51,451 bases of DNA from Flavisolibacter ginsengisoli DSM 18119 (lineage in GTDB: Bacteria > Bacteroidota > Bacteroidia > Chitinophagales > Chitinophagaceae). Below, piece after piece: positions 23,479-33,064 of the stretch. The DNA is taken from assembly GCF_900129295.1 (NCBI RefSeq), contig NZ_FQUU01000025.1, forward strand, positions 1 to 51,451, given 5' to 3'. The translations under genes and the position numbers were made by a program. Below the pieces are notes generated by a model that did no database searches, was not told the origin of the DNA, and worked only from the letters and a program-made list of their open reading frames with translations. How positions within the stretch are numbered: position 1 is the stretch's first letter; every line of letters starts with the position of its first letter.

Positions 23479-23982
23479 TTATTTAAGTTGAACGGTATTG
23501 CAATTAACCAGGTCAAGCTTTTGACCAGCCTGGTAGTTAATTGAATTGTGATCTTTGTATAAAACGGTATCGCCTTTATTCACCATTGGACCTACACCTC
23601 TTATTAAACTATTACCAGATCTTAATAAGGCAATTTCCATCACAGACTGCATACCCTCTGAAAAGAAGTTATATAAAACGTAGATAGTATCCTTGTGCTC
23701 ATATCCTTTTATGTCGCCATGACTTGAATCTTTTTCATAATTATCAAAGGACATTGCACCACTTATGGAGTCTCCATTTTGGTGAAGCTGGAGAAGTATA
23801 GAATCACGTCCGATCACATACCGGTAACAATTTACAGCCTTGCTTACCAATTGTAAAGTATCAGTATTACCTGGAGTTTCCAGGGAATCGGATCCACTTA
23901 TTTGTGTAGAAGGACTTTGATTACAACCAATTTGTACCAGAACCAGGAACGAACATATAAATAGTATAACGTTGAATTTCAT
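23479..23982 (-). CDS. Lipoprotein of unknown function
   Basis: This 167-residue protein has a lipoprotein signal ending LVQIGC, with the modified Cys at 20. A Ser/Thr/Asp linker follows, then a beta-rich domain of about 115 residues (CYRYVIGRDSILLQLHQNGDSISGAMSFDNYEKD). Such layouts resemble small lipocalin/META-like envelope lipoproteins of Bacteroidota; the function is unknown. It has no copy of the shared promoter motif. Confidence 0.78.
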   Translation of the reverse strand: MKFNVILFICSFLVLVQIGCNQSPSTQISGSDSLETPGNTDTLQLVSKAVNCYRYVIGRDSILLQLHQNGDSISGAMSFDNYEKDSSHGDIKGYEHKDTIYVLYNFFSEGMQSVMEIALLRSGNSLIRGVGPMVNKGDTVLYKDHNSINYQAGQKLDLVNCNTVQLK

Positions 23983-24045
23983 TACAATGTAATTATGGTA
24001 ATCACCATTTTAAAAACAGGTATTACTATAACGTGGAATGACGGA

Positions 24046-24162
24046 TCAGCAATGACCCAATAACCAATATATCAGGATGAAAACAACGATGGTACCTAAA
24101 CAACCACCACCCATTTTTTTTGCTCCATATCCAGCTATTAAAGCCCTTAACCAATTTTGCAT
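24046..24162 (-). CDS. 38-residue membrane protein
   Basis: From ATG 24162 to TGA at 24046-24048, the N terminus is basic (MQNWLRALIAGYGAKKMGGG). It continues with a Cys, a single hydrophobic helix (LGTIVVFILIYWLL) and the end GHC. Composition and layout are those of a real small inner-membrane protein. A promoter-like motif lies 42 nt upstream (24190-24204), which supports expression with the neighbouring stress genes. Confidence 0.65.
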   Translation of the reverse strand: MQNWLRALIAGYGAKKMGGGCLGTIVVFILIYWLLGHC

Positions 24163-24189
24163 AGTCTATAAATTATAAGGCAAGCAGGT

Positions 24190-24204
24190 TAAAAAACTAT
24201 GCCA
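24190..24204 (-). promoter_or_regulatory. -24/-12-like motif, TGGCAT-AGTT-TTTTA
   Basis: It lies 42 nt before the small membrane protein at 24162. Confidence 0.55.
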
Positions 24205-24304
24205 TATTCTTTTATCTACAGCCTTAGAATTAATTATGATGAACAAAAAGCATCATTGAACCTGCATACCGGGACAACATCAACATGTACAAGAACTAAA
24301 AGAA

Positions 24305-24330
24305 AAAGCCATTTCTGGTGAAATGGCTTT
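24305..24330 (-). terminator. Rho-independent terminator, minus strand
   Basis: The stem aaagccattt/aaatggcttt is followed by TTTTTCTTTT on the minus strand. It implies a minus-strand transcript from 24366 or beyond. Confidence 0.75.
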
Positions 24331-24365
24331 ACTATAACACATGAGAGAAACAGACTGAAGTGCAA

Positions 24366-24485
24366 TTATCTAAAGACAAAATTGATGATAGTAATACATA
24401 TTAGCAACAGTATTAACACGTAAATATTACCGTTTTTATACGGTAATATTGGAAGCAGGTAGTATAAGCTTCTCCATTTATCCTT
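24366..24485 (-). pseudogene. Possible remnant of a small membrane protein, no start codon
   Basis: An open frame of 39 codons encodes KDKWRSLYYLLP and then a long hydrophobic helix (IYVLILLLICITIINFVF) before TAA at 24366. It looks protein-like and is followed by a terminator, but only an internal GTG (24419) could start it, and a stop precedes the first codon. A 10-bp perfect hairpin (24423-24450) lies inside. It may be a decayed gene or start at a non-ATG codon. The remaining gap 24486-24824 shows no gene. Confidence 0.3.
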
Positions 24486-24824
24486 TTAGAAAAGCTATTA
24501 ATCCTAATAAACATTATTAATTTTGGATTTACTTCCTGGTTCCCCCTTTTGTTTTGATTAGAAATCCCAAATAATCCTCATGCGCTCTAAGTGATTGATT
24601 ACATGGCATTAAGCTAAATTTTTACCTCCTTAAATCTCCTTTGGTATCAAACAGGCCCTTCAGCAATAACTGCCATAAGTACAATGTGGATAAATTGCAG
24701 GAATGGGTTTATTTCTTTAGCCATTAACTTAAACCCTGTATGTGAATAAATTGTTTCCTTCAGGGTATGTGTACTTTCCACACACTTTTTATTAGATTTA
24801 CTTTCGTCTAAAGTCTAAACCACC

Positions 24825-25028
24825 ATGGAAAAACGAACCCTTAAGTTTAACTGCCTTATCAATATGGCTAAGTTTTCTAAGATGGTTGCTGTCGGGTACC
24901 TGATGAACACTAATAATTTTACACTGACAGGCCGCTTTTCAGATTCAGATATAATGCTTGCATCTGAAGAATATGGAGCCATTGAGATTGACACAACGGA
25001 AAAAGTATTTTCTTATGAATCCATGTAG
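24825..25028 (+). CDS. Small conserved-looking protein of unknown function
   Basis: This 67-residue soluble protein (MEKRTLKFNCLINMAKFSK) has a compact alpha/beta appearance. The C-terminal half alternates polar and hydrophobic residues (FTLTGRFSDSDIMLASEEYGAIEID). No known motif is seen. I recall similar short proteins in Chitinophagaceae but know no function. A hairpin terminator follows 20 bp after the stop. The upstream 40 nt lack the motif shared by nearby small genes. Confidence 0.68.
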   Translation: MEKRTLKFNCLINMAKFSKMVAVGYLMNTNNFTLTGRFSDSDIMLASEEYGAIEIDTTEKVFSYESM

Positions 25029-25047
25029 TCTATCTGCTTATTATTAA

Positions 25048-25078
25048 ATAAAAAACCCGGACTATGCCGGGCTTTTTT
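25048..25078. terminator. Bidirectional terminator between 24825-25028 and clpB
   Basis: The core cccgg-actatg-ccggg is flanked by A6 on the left and T6 on the right. Confidence 0.88.
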
Positions 25079-25091
25079 GTGAATATTGCTT

Positions 25092-27710
25092 TTATACTGT
25101 TTGAGGCTGTTCTACATCATTCCGGAATACCACTACCCCATCAAAAACATCTACCAGCACCGGGTGCATTTTATCAATATCACCAGCAAGGATCTTCTTG
25201 CTCAATGGATTGACGATCTCTTTCTGAATGAGTCTTTTTAATGGTCTTGCTCCAAATTGTGGATCAAATCCATTTTCCGCAAGGTAATCCAACAGGTAAT
25301 CAGAGAATTGAAGCTGAATGCCGTTCTGGCCCACCAGTTTCTTTAATCCATCCAACTGTATTCTTATGATTCCGCGTATATCGCTTTTCATCAATGGCTG
25401 GAATAAGATGATCTCATCCACCCTGTTTAAAAATTCCGGACGGATCGTTTCTCTTAACCTGGCCATGACTTCCACCTTGGTTCTTTCCACTACCTGCTCT
25501 TTATTCTTTTCTGTTACATCGGCAAAGTTTTCCTGGATAATATCACTGCCCATATTGGAGGTCATGATGATTATAGTGTTTTTAAAATTCACTACCCTTC
25601 CCTTGTTATCAGTAAGCCTTCCATCATCCAATACCTGCAGTAATATATTCCATACGTCAGGGTGTGCCTTTTCAATTTCATCCAATAATACCACCTGGTA
25701 AGGTTTACGGCGTACTGCTTCGCTCAACTGGCCTCCTTCATCGTAGCCAACATATCCCGGAGGTGCACCCACCAGGCGGCTAACCGTATGTTTTTCCTGG
25801 TATTCACTCATATCTATACGGGTCATCATGTGCTCATCATCAAAAAGATAATCCGCCAATGCCTTGGCCAATTCCGTTTTACCTACCCCTGTTGTCCCAA
25901 GGAATATAAAGGACCCAATAGGCCTTTTGGGATCCTGTAATCCTGCCCGGCTTCTTCTGACTGCATCAGCAACGGCAGTAATTGCCTCATCCTGGCCAAT
26001 TACTCTTTTATGGAGTTCATCTTCCAGGTTCAGTAACTTGTCCCGCTCACTTTGCAGCATTTTGCTTACAGGTATACCGGTAGATTTGGCTACGCTTTCG
26101 GCAATATCTTCTGCATCTACTTCTTCCTTCATCAGCCTGCGGCTATTAGCACTCAATTCATTCAAGCCCTCCTGCAATTCGGTTATCTTCTCTTCCTGCT
26201 CCTTTACCCTACCATACCTGATCTCAGCAACCTTACCATAATCTCCTTCTCTTTCAGCCTGTTCAGCCTGTTGCTTTAACCGCTCTATTTCGGCCTTTGC
26301 ATTTTGTATTTTTTCTACCAGGTCTTTCTCTTCCTGCCATTTGGCTTTTAGTGTATCTCTTTCAACATTTAAGTTGGCAAGTGTTGTATTCAGGTCTTTC
26401 AGCTTGTCATCATCATTCTCTCTTTTGATTGCTTCCCGCTCAATCTCCAGCTGGCGTATCTGTCTTTCTAACTTATCCAGTTCTTCTGGCATGGAATTCA
26501 TTTCCAGGCGCAGCTTGGCTGCACTTTCATCAATAAGGTCTATGGCCTTGTCAGGAAGAAAACGATCTGTTATATAACGCACTGAAAGTTCTACTGCAGC
26601 TATGATCGCTTCGTCCTTGATACGTACATGGTGGTGTGTTTCATAACGGTCTTTTAATCCCCTCAGGATAGAGATGGCATCTTCCACAGATGGTTCATCT
26701 ATCATCACCCTTTGAAAACGCCTTTCTAAAGCTTTATCTTTTTCAAAGAACTTTTGGTACTCATTCAAAGTGGTAGCTCCTATGGCCCTGAGTTCGCCCC
26801 TGGCTAAGGCAGGTTTTAATATATTAGCCGCATCCATAGCGCCTTCTCCGCCACCAGCTCCAATAAGAGTGTGGATTTCATCTATGAATAAGATGATATC
26901 GCCTTCGCTGGTTGATACTTCTTTTACGACCCCTTTTAGGCGCTCTTCAAATTCTCCCTTGTATTTAGCACCGGCAATCAGCTGTCCCATATCCAGTGCA
27001 TATATAATCTTGGACTTCAGGTTCTCCGGTACATCTCCATTTACTATCCGCATGGCCAGGCCTTCTGCAATAGCAGTCTTACCCACGCCCGGCTCACCTA
27101 CCAGGATCGGGTTATTTTTACTACGCCTTGAAAGTATATGTAGGGTACGCCTGATCTCTTCATCCCTGCCAATTACAGGATCCAGCTTGCCCTGCCTGGC
27201 TAATTCATTTAAATTCTTTGCATACTTATTTAATGCATTGAATTGAGTTTCCTGCGTTTGCGAGGTCACTTTTGATCCTTTGCGCAGCTCATTTATGGCA
27301 GTGGTAAGCCCTTTTTCTGAAAGACCAAAGTCCTTTAATAATTTGGCCGTATTATCGTTACCCTGGGTTATTGCCAATAAAAGGTGCTCGGGTGTTATGA
27401 ATTCATCACCAAACTGTTTTAATACTGCACCTGCTCGCAATATTACATTATTAGCTTCCCGGGATACAGACTGGGCGGGCTCCCCGCTTACTTTGGGTAG
27501 CTTTTCTATCAAATTGTCAAGGCGACTCTCCAGTTGCTGTGTATTTACTGCGTTTTTCTTAAGCAGGTACTCTATTGGTGAATCCTGCTGGTCAAGCAAC
27601 GCTTTAAGCAAATGTTCCGTTTCTATATTCGCATTACCCAGGTTAAATGCCAGCTGTTGCGATTGCTGAATTACCTCGGCGGCTTTAATAGTGAAATTCG
27701 ATAAGTTCAT
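25092..27710 (-). CDS. clpB: ATP-dependent disaggregase ClpB
   Basis: This 872-residue Hsp100 chaperone works with DnaK to pull proteins out of aggregates. The N domain is at 1-145, NBD1 begins about 165 with Walker A GEPGVGKT (205-212), and the coiled-coil middle domain is around 400-525 ([19 protein letters not shown] and a long Glu/Lys region), which separates ClpB from ClpA/C. NBD2 has Walker A GTTGVGKT near 610 and ends in the sensor-2 region [11 protein letters not shown]. The length is as expected. It is a single gene, divergent from the serine-hydrolase-like gene across 130 bp. Confidence 0.97.
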   Translation of the reverse strand: MNLSNFTIKAAEVIQQSQQLAFNLGNANIETEHLLKALLDQQDSPIEYLLKKNAVNTQQLESRLDNLIEKLPKVSGEPAQSVSREANNVILRAGAVLKQFGDEFITPEHLLLAITQGNDNTAKLLKDFGLSEKGLTTAINELRKGSKVTSQTQETQFNALNKYAKNLNELARQGKLDPVIGRDEEIRRTLHILSRRSKNNPILVGEPGVGKTAIAEGLAMRIVNGDVPENLKSKIIYALDMGQLIAGAKYKGEFEERLKGVVKEVSTSEGDIILFIDEIHTLIGAGGGEGAMDAANILKPALARGELRAIGATTLNEYQKFFEKDKALERRFQRVMIDEPSVEDAISILRGLKDRYETHHHVRIKDEAIIAAVELSVRYITDRFLPDKAIDLIDESAAKLRLEMNSMPEELDKLERQIRQLEIEREAIKRENDDDKLKDLNTTLANLNVERDTLKAKWQEEKDLVEKIQNAKAEIERLKQQAEQAEREGDYGKVAEIRYGRVKEQEEKITELQEGLNELSANSRRLMKEEVDAEDIAESVAKSTGIPVSKMLQSERDKLLNLEDELHKRVIGQDEAITAVADAVRRSRAGLQDPKRPIGSFIFLGTTGVGKTELAKALADYLFDDEHMMTRIDMSEYQEKHTVSRLVGAPPGYVGYDEGGQLSEAVRRKPYQVVLLDEIEKAHPDVWNILLQVLDDGRLTDNKGRVVNFKNTIIIMTSNMGSDIIQENFADVTEKNKEQVVERTKVEVMARLRETIRPEFLNRVDEIILFQPLMKSDIRGIIRIQLDGLKKLVGQNGIQLQFSDYLLDYLAENGFDPQFGARPLKRLIQKEIVNPLSKKILAGDIDKMHPVLVDVFDGVVVFRNDVEQPQTV

Positions 27711-27840
27711 ATTTGAATATTATAATTTGATTAGTAAATTTTCGTTCTATATTGTTTACAGAAAAATGGGCATAGTACCCTTTCTGCTGGTTGACTATTA
27801 ACGCCACAAAGAACAATCCAAGCACAAATTCACCGTAAGA

Positions 27841-28935
27841 ATGTCATATAAAATATATATTAACTGCCTGAAATTCAGTTTCCTTGCCTGTTTCATGTTA
27901 TTTCTTCAGCCTGTCTTTGCCCAGAAAAATAAAAAGAATGATAAAGAATGGGGAATTGAAAAATATCAGCAGCTTAATGATTTGCTGGTTCAAAATCAAA
28001 AAGCTTTGGGTAATGATGTTGTTACCCTGGTATGGACAGATACCATTGTATTTAAAAAAGAAATGGGTGAGCTGACCGCAAAATCAGAATTACCAATGGC
28101 TGAAGCCAGTCAATGGTTAACAGCGGCGCTGATCTTAAAACTGGTGGATGAAGGGCGCTTATCCCTTGACGATAAAGTAAGTTCCTACTTACCCATATTT
28201 GAAAAATATGGCAAAAACTACATTACACTAAGACATTGCCTTTCTCATTTTACAGGAATACAGGCTGAGCCTGGAGTAATGGGTTTTTTCCAAAAAAAGA
28301 AATTTGCCTCTCTGCAGGAAGAAGTGGAATCTTTTGCTAAAAAAGAAATTCAAACCAACCCGGGTACTGAATTCAGGTACAATAATATTGGCCCTAAAAT
28401 AGCCGGGCGGGTGGCAGAAGTAGTCATGAAGAAAAACTTTGACCAGTTGGTCAAGCAAAAGCTTTTAAATCCGCTTGGCATGTCTAAAACAACCTTCAGC
28501 ACTTTAGATGGTTCAGCTGTTGATCCAGCTGCCGGGGCAAGGTCTATTCCGAATGATTATATTAAATTTCTTGCCATGCTATTACATAATGGAGCTTTCA
28601 ATGGCAAAGAAATTTTAACAGAGAAGTCAGTAAAAGAATTGAGGACCATTCAAACCTCACCACAAAATATTAAATTGACACCAAAGGCAGGCAATGGATT
28701 GAATTACACATTAGCAAGCTGGGCCCTGGAAAATAATGATAAGGATAGCTCTAACCTGGCAACTGCTCTAAGCTCCCCCGGTGTTATTGCCAATTGGCCC
28801 GTTGTAGATTGGTGTCGTAATTATGTTTTTATGGTTTTTACCAAACCAGGCAAGGAAGAACAAAAGCCGGAACTGTTTCAGCAAATGAAAGCTGCTATAG
28901 ATGAAACCAGGCCCATGAAATGTAGCACTCAGTAA
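27841..28935 (+). CDS. Beta-lactamase/serine-hydrolase-fold protein lacking SxxK, probable pseudoenzyme
   Basis: This 364-residue protein has a signal peptide at 1-27 (ending VFAQ). The rest follows the class C serine hydrolase pattern (ASQWLTAALILKLVDEGRLSLDDKVSSYLP). At the active-site motif, however, the S-x-x-K is replaced by E88-A-S-Q91. The YxN motif survives as Y180-N-N182 (FRYNNIG). Loss of both the nucleophile and the general base argues against normal catalysis, so it may bind peptides or sugars instead. It is a single gene followed by a long perfect hairpin. Confidence 0.85.
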   Translation: MSYKIYINCLKFSFLACFMLFLQPVFAQKNKKNDKEWGIEKYQQLNDLLVQNQKALGNDVVTLVWTDTIVFKKEMGELTAKSELPMAEASQWLTAALILKLVDEGRLSLDDKVSSYLPIFEKYGKNYITLRHCLSHFTGIQAEPGVMGFFQKKKFASLQEEVESFAKKEIQTNPGTEFRYNNIGPKIAGRVAEVVMKKNFDQLVKQKLLNPLGMSKTTFSTLDGSAVDPAAGARSIPNDYIKFLAMLLHNGAFNGKEILTEKSVKELRTIQTSPQNIKLTPKAGNGLNYTLASWALENNDKDSSNLATALSSPGVIANWPVVDWCRNYVFMVFTKPGKEEQKPELFQQMKAAIDETRPMKCSTQ

Positions 28936-28952
28936 TAATGGCAAGCTTTAAA

Positions 28953-28986
28953 TGACATTGCCCAATCCAGGGATTGGGCAATGTCA
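28953..28986. terminator. Perfect 16-bp inverted repeat between convergent genes
   Basis: The arms are tgacattgcccaatcc and ggattgggcaatgtca with a 2-nt spacer. There is no T-run, but the position between converging stops fits a bidirectional terminator. Confidence 0.75.
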
Positions 28987-29003
28987 TACCATGTAATATA
29001 TCC

Positions 29004-30917
29004 TTAAGGATTACTTGTTTTTTTCACAAACACCATTTTGCTCCTGTCTGACCTGTAAACAGACTCAAAAAACTCCGCAAGTGCAACACCTTCTTTAGCT
29101 GCATACCTGCCTGCAAAATGCTCCCTGACCCGCTTATAAGTGATCTTATGACCAACAAGTTTCACACTGCTGGTATAGGTTCCAAACTTTGATTTCAAAT
29201 TGATCTCAGATGGGGCAGATTCAAGTTCATACCCTTCCGGAAGGTCTATTTCATAAGTATCTTCCTGGCGAAAGGGATTATCATACACATAATCAAATGC
29301 CCTGTCCTTTTGATCATTTAGAACTACACCACCCCTGTTCAATATATTGGGCATGATAAATAAGCGCTTACCACTTATGGTTGCGTATTTGCTTACCAGG
29401 ATCTCCAGTTGTTCATCTACTTTTGGCAGCACTTCTTTAGTTTCCTCATATTTGAAACTTTGTATGTCATAAGTAGAAAGCTCCAGTTCTTTTTGTAACA
29501 CTTTCTGCACCTTTTCTTTTGAAAGCGCATTAATCAGGGAACTTACGTCATCCTGTTCAGTGCCACCATAACTTGCTTTCACACTCATGTTTAGATTTCC
29601 ATCTTCATCAAGCTTTGCTTTAATAGCCCTTATTTCTGTATTTTCTTTGATGCCGTATTGAGGGGTTCTTACCACTACACCACCCTCCTCAGTAATCATT
29701 AATGCTTTCCTGTTTCCTGTAAAATCAGACATATAACCTGCAGGCAACGTCTGGCTGGTACATTCCAACCATACACTATCCTTTGCAAGAGGCACACAAA
29801 GAATTACGTGGTTAAACCTGTTGCTGGGGAAATCCTCGATCAATACATCTTTATTGGACCCGGCATACACTAAAGTATAGTTGGATTTTATGCCTGCAGC
29901 TTTTAATAGGCTATACATATAATTGGTCAAACCCTTACAGTCGCCGTATCCTTTGGTAGCTACATCTGTTGCCGGGAAAGGCTGCCAGCCACCTATGCCC
30001 AATTGAATACTTATATACCTGGTATTCTTCTGCAGGAAATTATACAGTATCCTGATCTTTTCTCTGGTATCAGACACACCTGCAGTAAGACGGTTTACTG
30101 TTTCTGAAATATTTGCCGGCAACACATCTCTGCCTGCATTCAAACTTGCCTGGAACTTTCCAAAATCCTTCCATGAACTCATGTTCCCTTTATAACCCTG
30201 GATCTCAAATTCGGAAGGGGCAAAGTATACCACTGTGGTCATTTCTTTCCAGGAAGGCGAAGCAAAAGGCAGTTTGATGGCTGGTACAGAGGTAATGTTC
30301 CAGCGCATCTTCTTTTTACCCTTTTCCATTGTAACCTCCGGCTCGCCCTTATAATTAAACGCCCTGAATCTTATGGAATAATCTGCAGGGCAAATAATGG
30401 TATAGCTACTTTGCTCAACAGCATATTTTTCATCTTCCTGCGGATACCAGTTGGGAAAGAATAAAGTATTACTAAACTTTTGTTCTACTTCATATTCAAC
30501 TGTATATGGATACTCCCGGTAATAAAAATGGTGGGACTTCATACGGCTGTCATCAATAAGATTATTACCATTAACAGCGCTTAAGTCTGAAATATCCTTA
30601 TTCTTTGTTCGCTTCAATACTTTTCCTGAAGCATCATATAAGGTGCCTTCCATTGAGGTGATGGTAATGAGCTTATCATAATATTCAGATATACCTGCAT
30701 ACTCATCGCCATTCTCATTTAATATAGTGAGCGCATATTTCTTATGCAATATGGTTTCACCGGTACTAATGATCTGGAAGCTAATTTCTTCCATACGTTT
30801 CACCACATCAGCGTCCTTTTTCAGGATTTCAGGAATAGCGCTGACAGGGTATTTGGGATCAGCAGCTTTCAGAGCTGTTACACAAAACAATAGACTCCAT
30901 ACTATTAAAATACGCAT
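29004..30917 (-). CDS. DUF3857 and transglutaminase-like domain protein, catalytic Cys present
   Basis: This 637-residue secreted protein has a signal peptide at 1-19. DUF3857 covers about 45-210 (LTILNENGDEYAGISEYYDK, then YTVEYEVEQK). The transglutaminase-like domain is at about 265-390, with C327 in GYGDCKGL, H370 in FNHVILCV and an acidic residue E385 in WLECTSQ at the third position, where Asp is usual. A beta-rich C-terminal DUF3858-like domain follows. It probably acts in the periplasm on peptide or cell-wall substrates. The upstream homologue 30919-32928 ends 1 bp before this start, so they form an operon. Confidence 0.93.
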   Translation of the reverse strand: MRILIVWSLLFCVTALKAADPKYPVSAIPEILKKDADVVKRMEEISFQIISTGETILHKKYALTILNENGDEYAGISEYYDKLITITSMEGTLYDASGKVLKRTKNKDISDLSAVNGNNLIDDSRMKSHHFYYREYPYTVEYEVEQKFSNTLFFPNWYPQEDEKYAVEQSSYTIICPADYSIRFRAFNYKGEPEVTMEKGKKKMRWNITSVPAIKLPFASPSWKEMTTVVYFAPSEFEIQGYKGNMSSWKDFGKFQASLNAGRDVLPANISETVNRLTAGVSDTREKIRILYNFLQKNTRYISIQLGIGGWQPFPATDVATKGYGDCKGLTNYMYSLLKAAGIKSNYTLVYAGSNKDVLIEDFPSNRFNHVILCVPLAKDSVWLECTSQTLPAGYMSDFTGNRKALMITEEGGVVVRTPQYGIKENTEIRAIKAKLDEDGNLNMSVKASYGGTEQDDVSSLINALSKEKVQKVLQKELELSTYDIQSFKYEETKEVLPKVDEQLEILVSKYATISGKRLFIMPNILNRGGVVLNDQKDRAFDYVYDNPFRQEDTYEIDLPEGYELESAPSEINLKSKFGTYTSSVKLVGHKITYKRVREHFAGRYAAKEGVALAEFFESVYRSDRSKMVFVKKTSNP

Positions 30918-30918
30918 A

Positions 30919-32928
30919 CTATATCTTCTTTTTCAATACAATTTGTTCACTTTGTTTGCTGACCACCATATTAAAGAACTCACGAAGGTTGGGATATTCT
31001 TCCGGCAGGTATAAGGATCTATTGAACTTTATCCGGCAACGGAATGAGATCCTTCCCTGGGAATTAGATATGCGGTATTCAAACAAACCCGATCCCTCTT
31101 CATCTACTTTGGCTATCATTTGTTTGGGCAATTCATCAACCTCGTATCCTTTAGGAACCTCCATACTCAATACAAATGTTTCGTCCATGGTATAAGGCAT
31201 TTCTACAGGATAGTACCTTTCTGCTGCTGTAAAAAGATTCTTCTTGTATCCTTCTCCAAACATAGGATTCACATAAATGGTGCTCTCCCCATTAGTTAAG
31301 AATTCAACATCATAATGTAATGCAACCGGTGTTTCATAATTCTTTAAAGAATCTATAGAGGGAGATAAGATTTTTATATCAAGGCCAAAAGCTTTTTCAA
31401 CCTCCTTAAAAAACTCTTCCTTTCCCTTGTCTTTTACTTTCTCCCTGATATCATAGGAGCCATAGTAGCCCGGTGTTTGCGACATCCTGCCTTTCCATTT
31501 TCCATTTTCATCATTATTGATGATGAGCAGGGTTGTTTTAGATTCAGTCAAAGAGTCCGGACTGAATACCAATGCATCAGCAGTTTCATTTACCACCCGC
31601 GCATGCCCGTTATAACAATCAAGCGGAAGCCTGTTAAAACCTAATAGGTTATCACTGGCATCAAGATAAAATACCTTTCCATTATCCTTCAGTTGAACAA
31701 TAACATAATCAAAGCTGCTGGTCATTGGCGAGTATTCAATAGCATAACCATGCTTGGTGGTGCTTAAAATAACAGGTGTAGCATCAAGACCGGAATAGCG
31801 CAGCATGGTTGTAAGTAACAGGTTGATCTCTGCAACTGTACCTTTCTTAGTTTTAAGTACATTTTTTAGAGATTGGTCCATATAGATATAACCTGATTTA
31901 CCAGTGCATGAAAAGTTATCTCTTACATAGTTGTATAATCTTCTTGCTTTTTCTTCACCAGAGTTTACACTGGCATAAACAGGCTTTATATCATCAGATA
32001 ACCAGTTATTGCTATTATTCAAAATGCTGCCGAAGCTTTCATTTTGCAATAATCCTTTTGTCAACTCTGTCCAGCTTGTCCGGAAGTTTTGCACTTCCAG
32101 CGGATATTGCTTGGACGCAAGTTGAAATTCCATCCGCGAAATATGATTCATGATAGAAGAAGTAAAACTCTCGGTTTTCAATTCCGGAACATCCTTCATT
32201 ACCCACCTGAAATCTGTCACTCCTGCATTAAAATTAAAAGACTCCGTACTGCTCGCTGTTTGTGTTTGCCTCACAGTGAAACTGGCAGTTCTGTCCTTTC
32301 TTTCATTGATGTCAATTCCATGAAAGCCACGGCTTAAAAAATTGTAGCTGAAGAATTCCGGAACAGAAAATACAAACTCACTCCATAGTGTTGGGGAAGA
32401 GGTACTTTGAAAAAGCCATGGGTCTAGATTACCTATAAAATCTGAAGTTACCTGGTAATCATATTCAATGATAGAGCCTTCTTTTACATTTGGCATAGTA
32501 AACTTTTTCACCAGCCTGTTCTTATTGATCTTTTCTTTAAATACCGCCGACTTTTCCATGCTCGTTTCAACCACCTTTCCATTCTCAAGGTTGTAAGTGA
32601 CAGCTTTTACTTTATCTAATTTTTCCTCATCACTGCCATTTGTATATAAATGAATTTCTACATTGGCCTCATCATATCCATTCTTATTTAAGATGTGCAC
32701 TACTTTGTGCTTCCTGGTAACAAGTGAAAACCATCCTTTAGAATTTCCTTCTAAAGATGCAGAGCCTATATCACTTAGCACTATGGCATTGGCACCGCTG
32801 TCAATGGCATAAACCTTAGTAGCAAAAGTGGAAGCGGATATCTTTCCGAATTTTGTAAATGGACTTTCCTTTTGTGAAAATGCGGGCAAGGTAAGGGTAC
32901 AAAAGATCACTAGTGGGATCAATCTCAT
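30919..32928 (-). CDS. DUF3857 and transglutaminase-like domain protein, catalytic Cys lost
   Basis: This 669-residue paralogue of the next gene has a signal peptide at 1-18. DUF3857 covers about 60-245, the transglutaminase-like core about 300-430 and the C-terminal beta domain 530-650. In the core the usual GxCxxxxxLLxxxLR motif reads KGTVAEINLLLTTMLRYSG, with V365 where Cys would be. STTKHGYAIEY and FDYVIVQL keep the fold. It is likely a non-catalytic partner of the active downstream protein, with which it shares an operon (1 bp between genes). Confidence 0.92.
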   Translation of the reverse strand: MRLIPLVIFCTLTLPAFSQKESPFTKFGKISASTFATKVYAIDSGANAIVLSDIGSASLEGNSKGWFSLVTRKHKVVHILNKNGYDEANVEIHLYTNGSDEEKLDKVKAVTYNLENGKVVETSMEKSAVFKEKINKNRLVKKFTMPNVKEGSIIEYDYQVTSDFIGNLDPWLFQSTSSPTLWSEFVFSVPEFFSYNFLSRGFHGIDINERKDRTASFTVRQTQTASSTESFNFNAGVTDFRWVMKDVPELKTESFTSSIMNHISRMEFQLASKQYPLEVQNFRTSWTELTKGLLQNESFGSILNNSNNWLSDDIKPVYASVNSGEEKARRLYNYVRDNFSCTGKSGYIYMDQSLKNVLKTKKGTVAEINLLLTTMLRYSGLDATPVILSTTKHGYAIEYSPMTSSFDYVIVQLKDNGKVFYLDASDNLLGFNRLPLDCYNGHARVVNETADALVFSPDSLTESKTTLLIINNDENGKWKGRMSQTPGYYGSYDIREKVKDKGKEEFFKEVEKAFGLDIKILSPSIDSLKNYETPVALHYDVEFLTNGESTIYVNPMFGEGYKKNLFTAAERYYPVEMPYTMDETFVLSMEVPKGYEVDELPKQMIAKVDEEGSGLFEYRISNSQGRISFRCRIKFNRSLYLPEEYPNLREFFNMVVSKQSEQIVLKKKI

Positions 32929-33064
32929 GAGAAGTTAGTTTTAATTGCAGCCAATATCTTAAAAAAAAACTGAATTTGAAAGCTTTAAGGAAATAACATA
33001 GTTCTTCTAAGTGTTTTCATTTAGCAAATAAGGTGGTGCATATTTGTAGTACAATAAAAAAGAA

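Noticed and set aside
24605-24620. TGGCATTAAGCTAAA in the 24-kb gap
   Set aside because: No gene starts at the expected distance.
25318-27669. Long plus-strand frames opposite clpB
   Set aside because: These are shadows of ClpB codon structure; they are Ser/Leu-rich with no family match.
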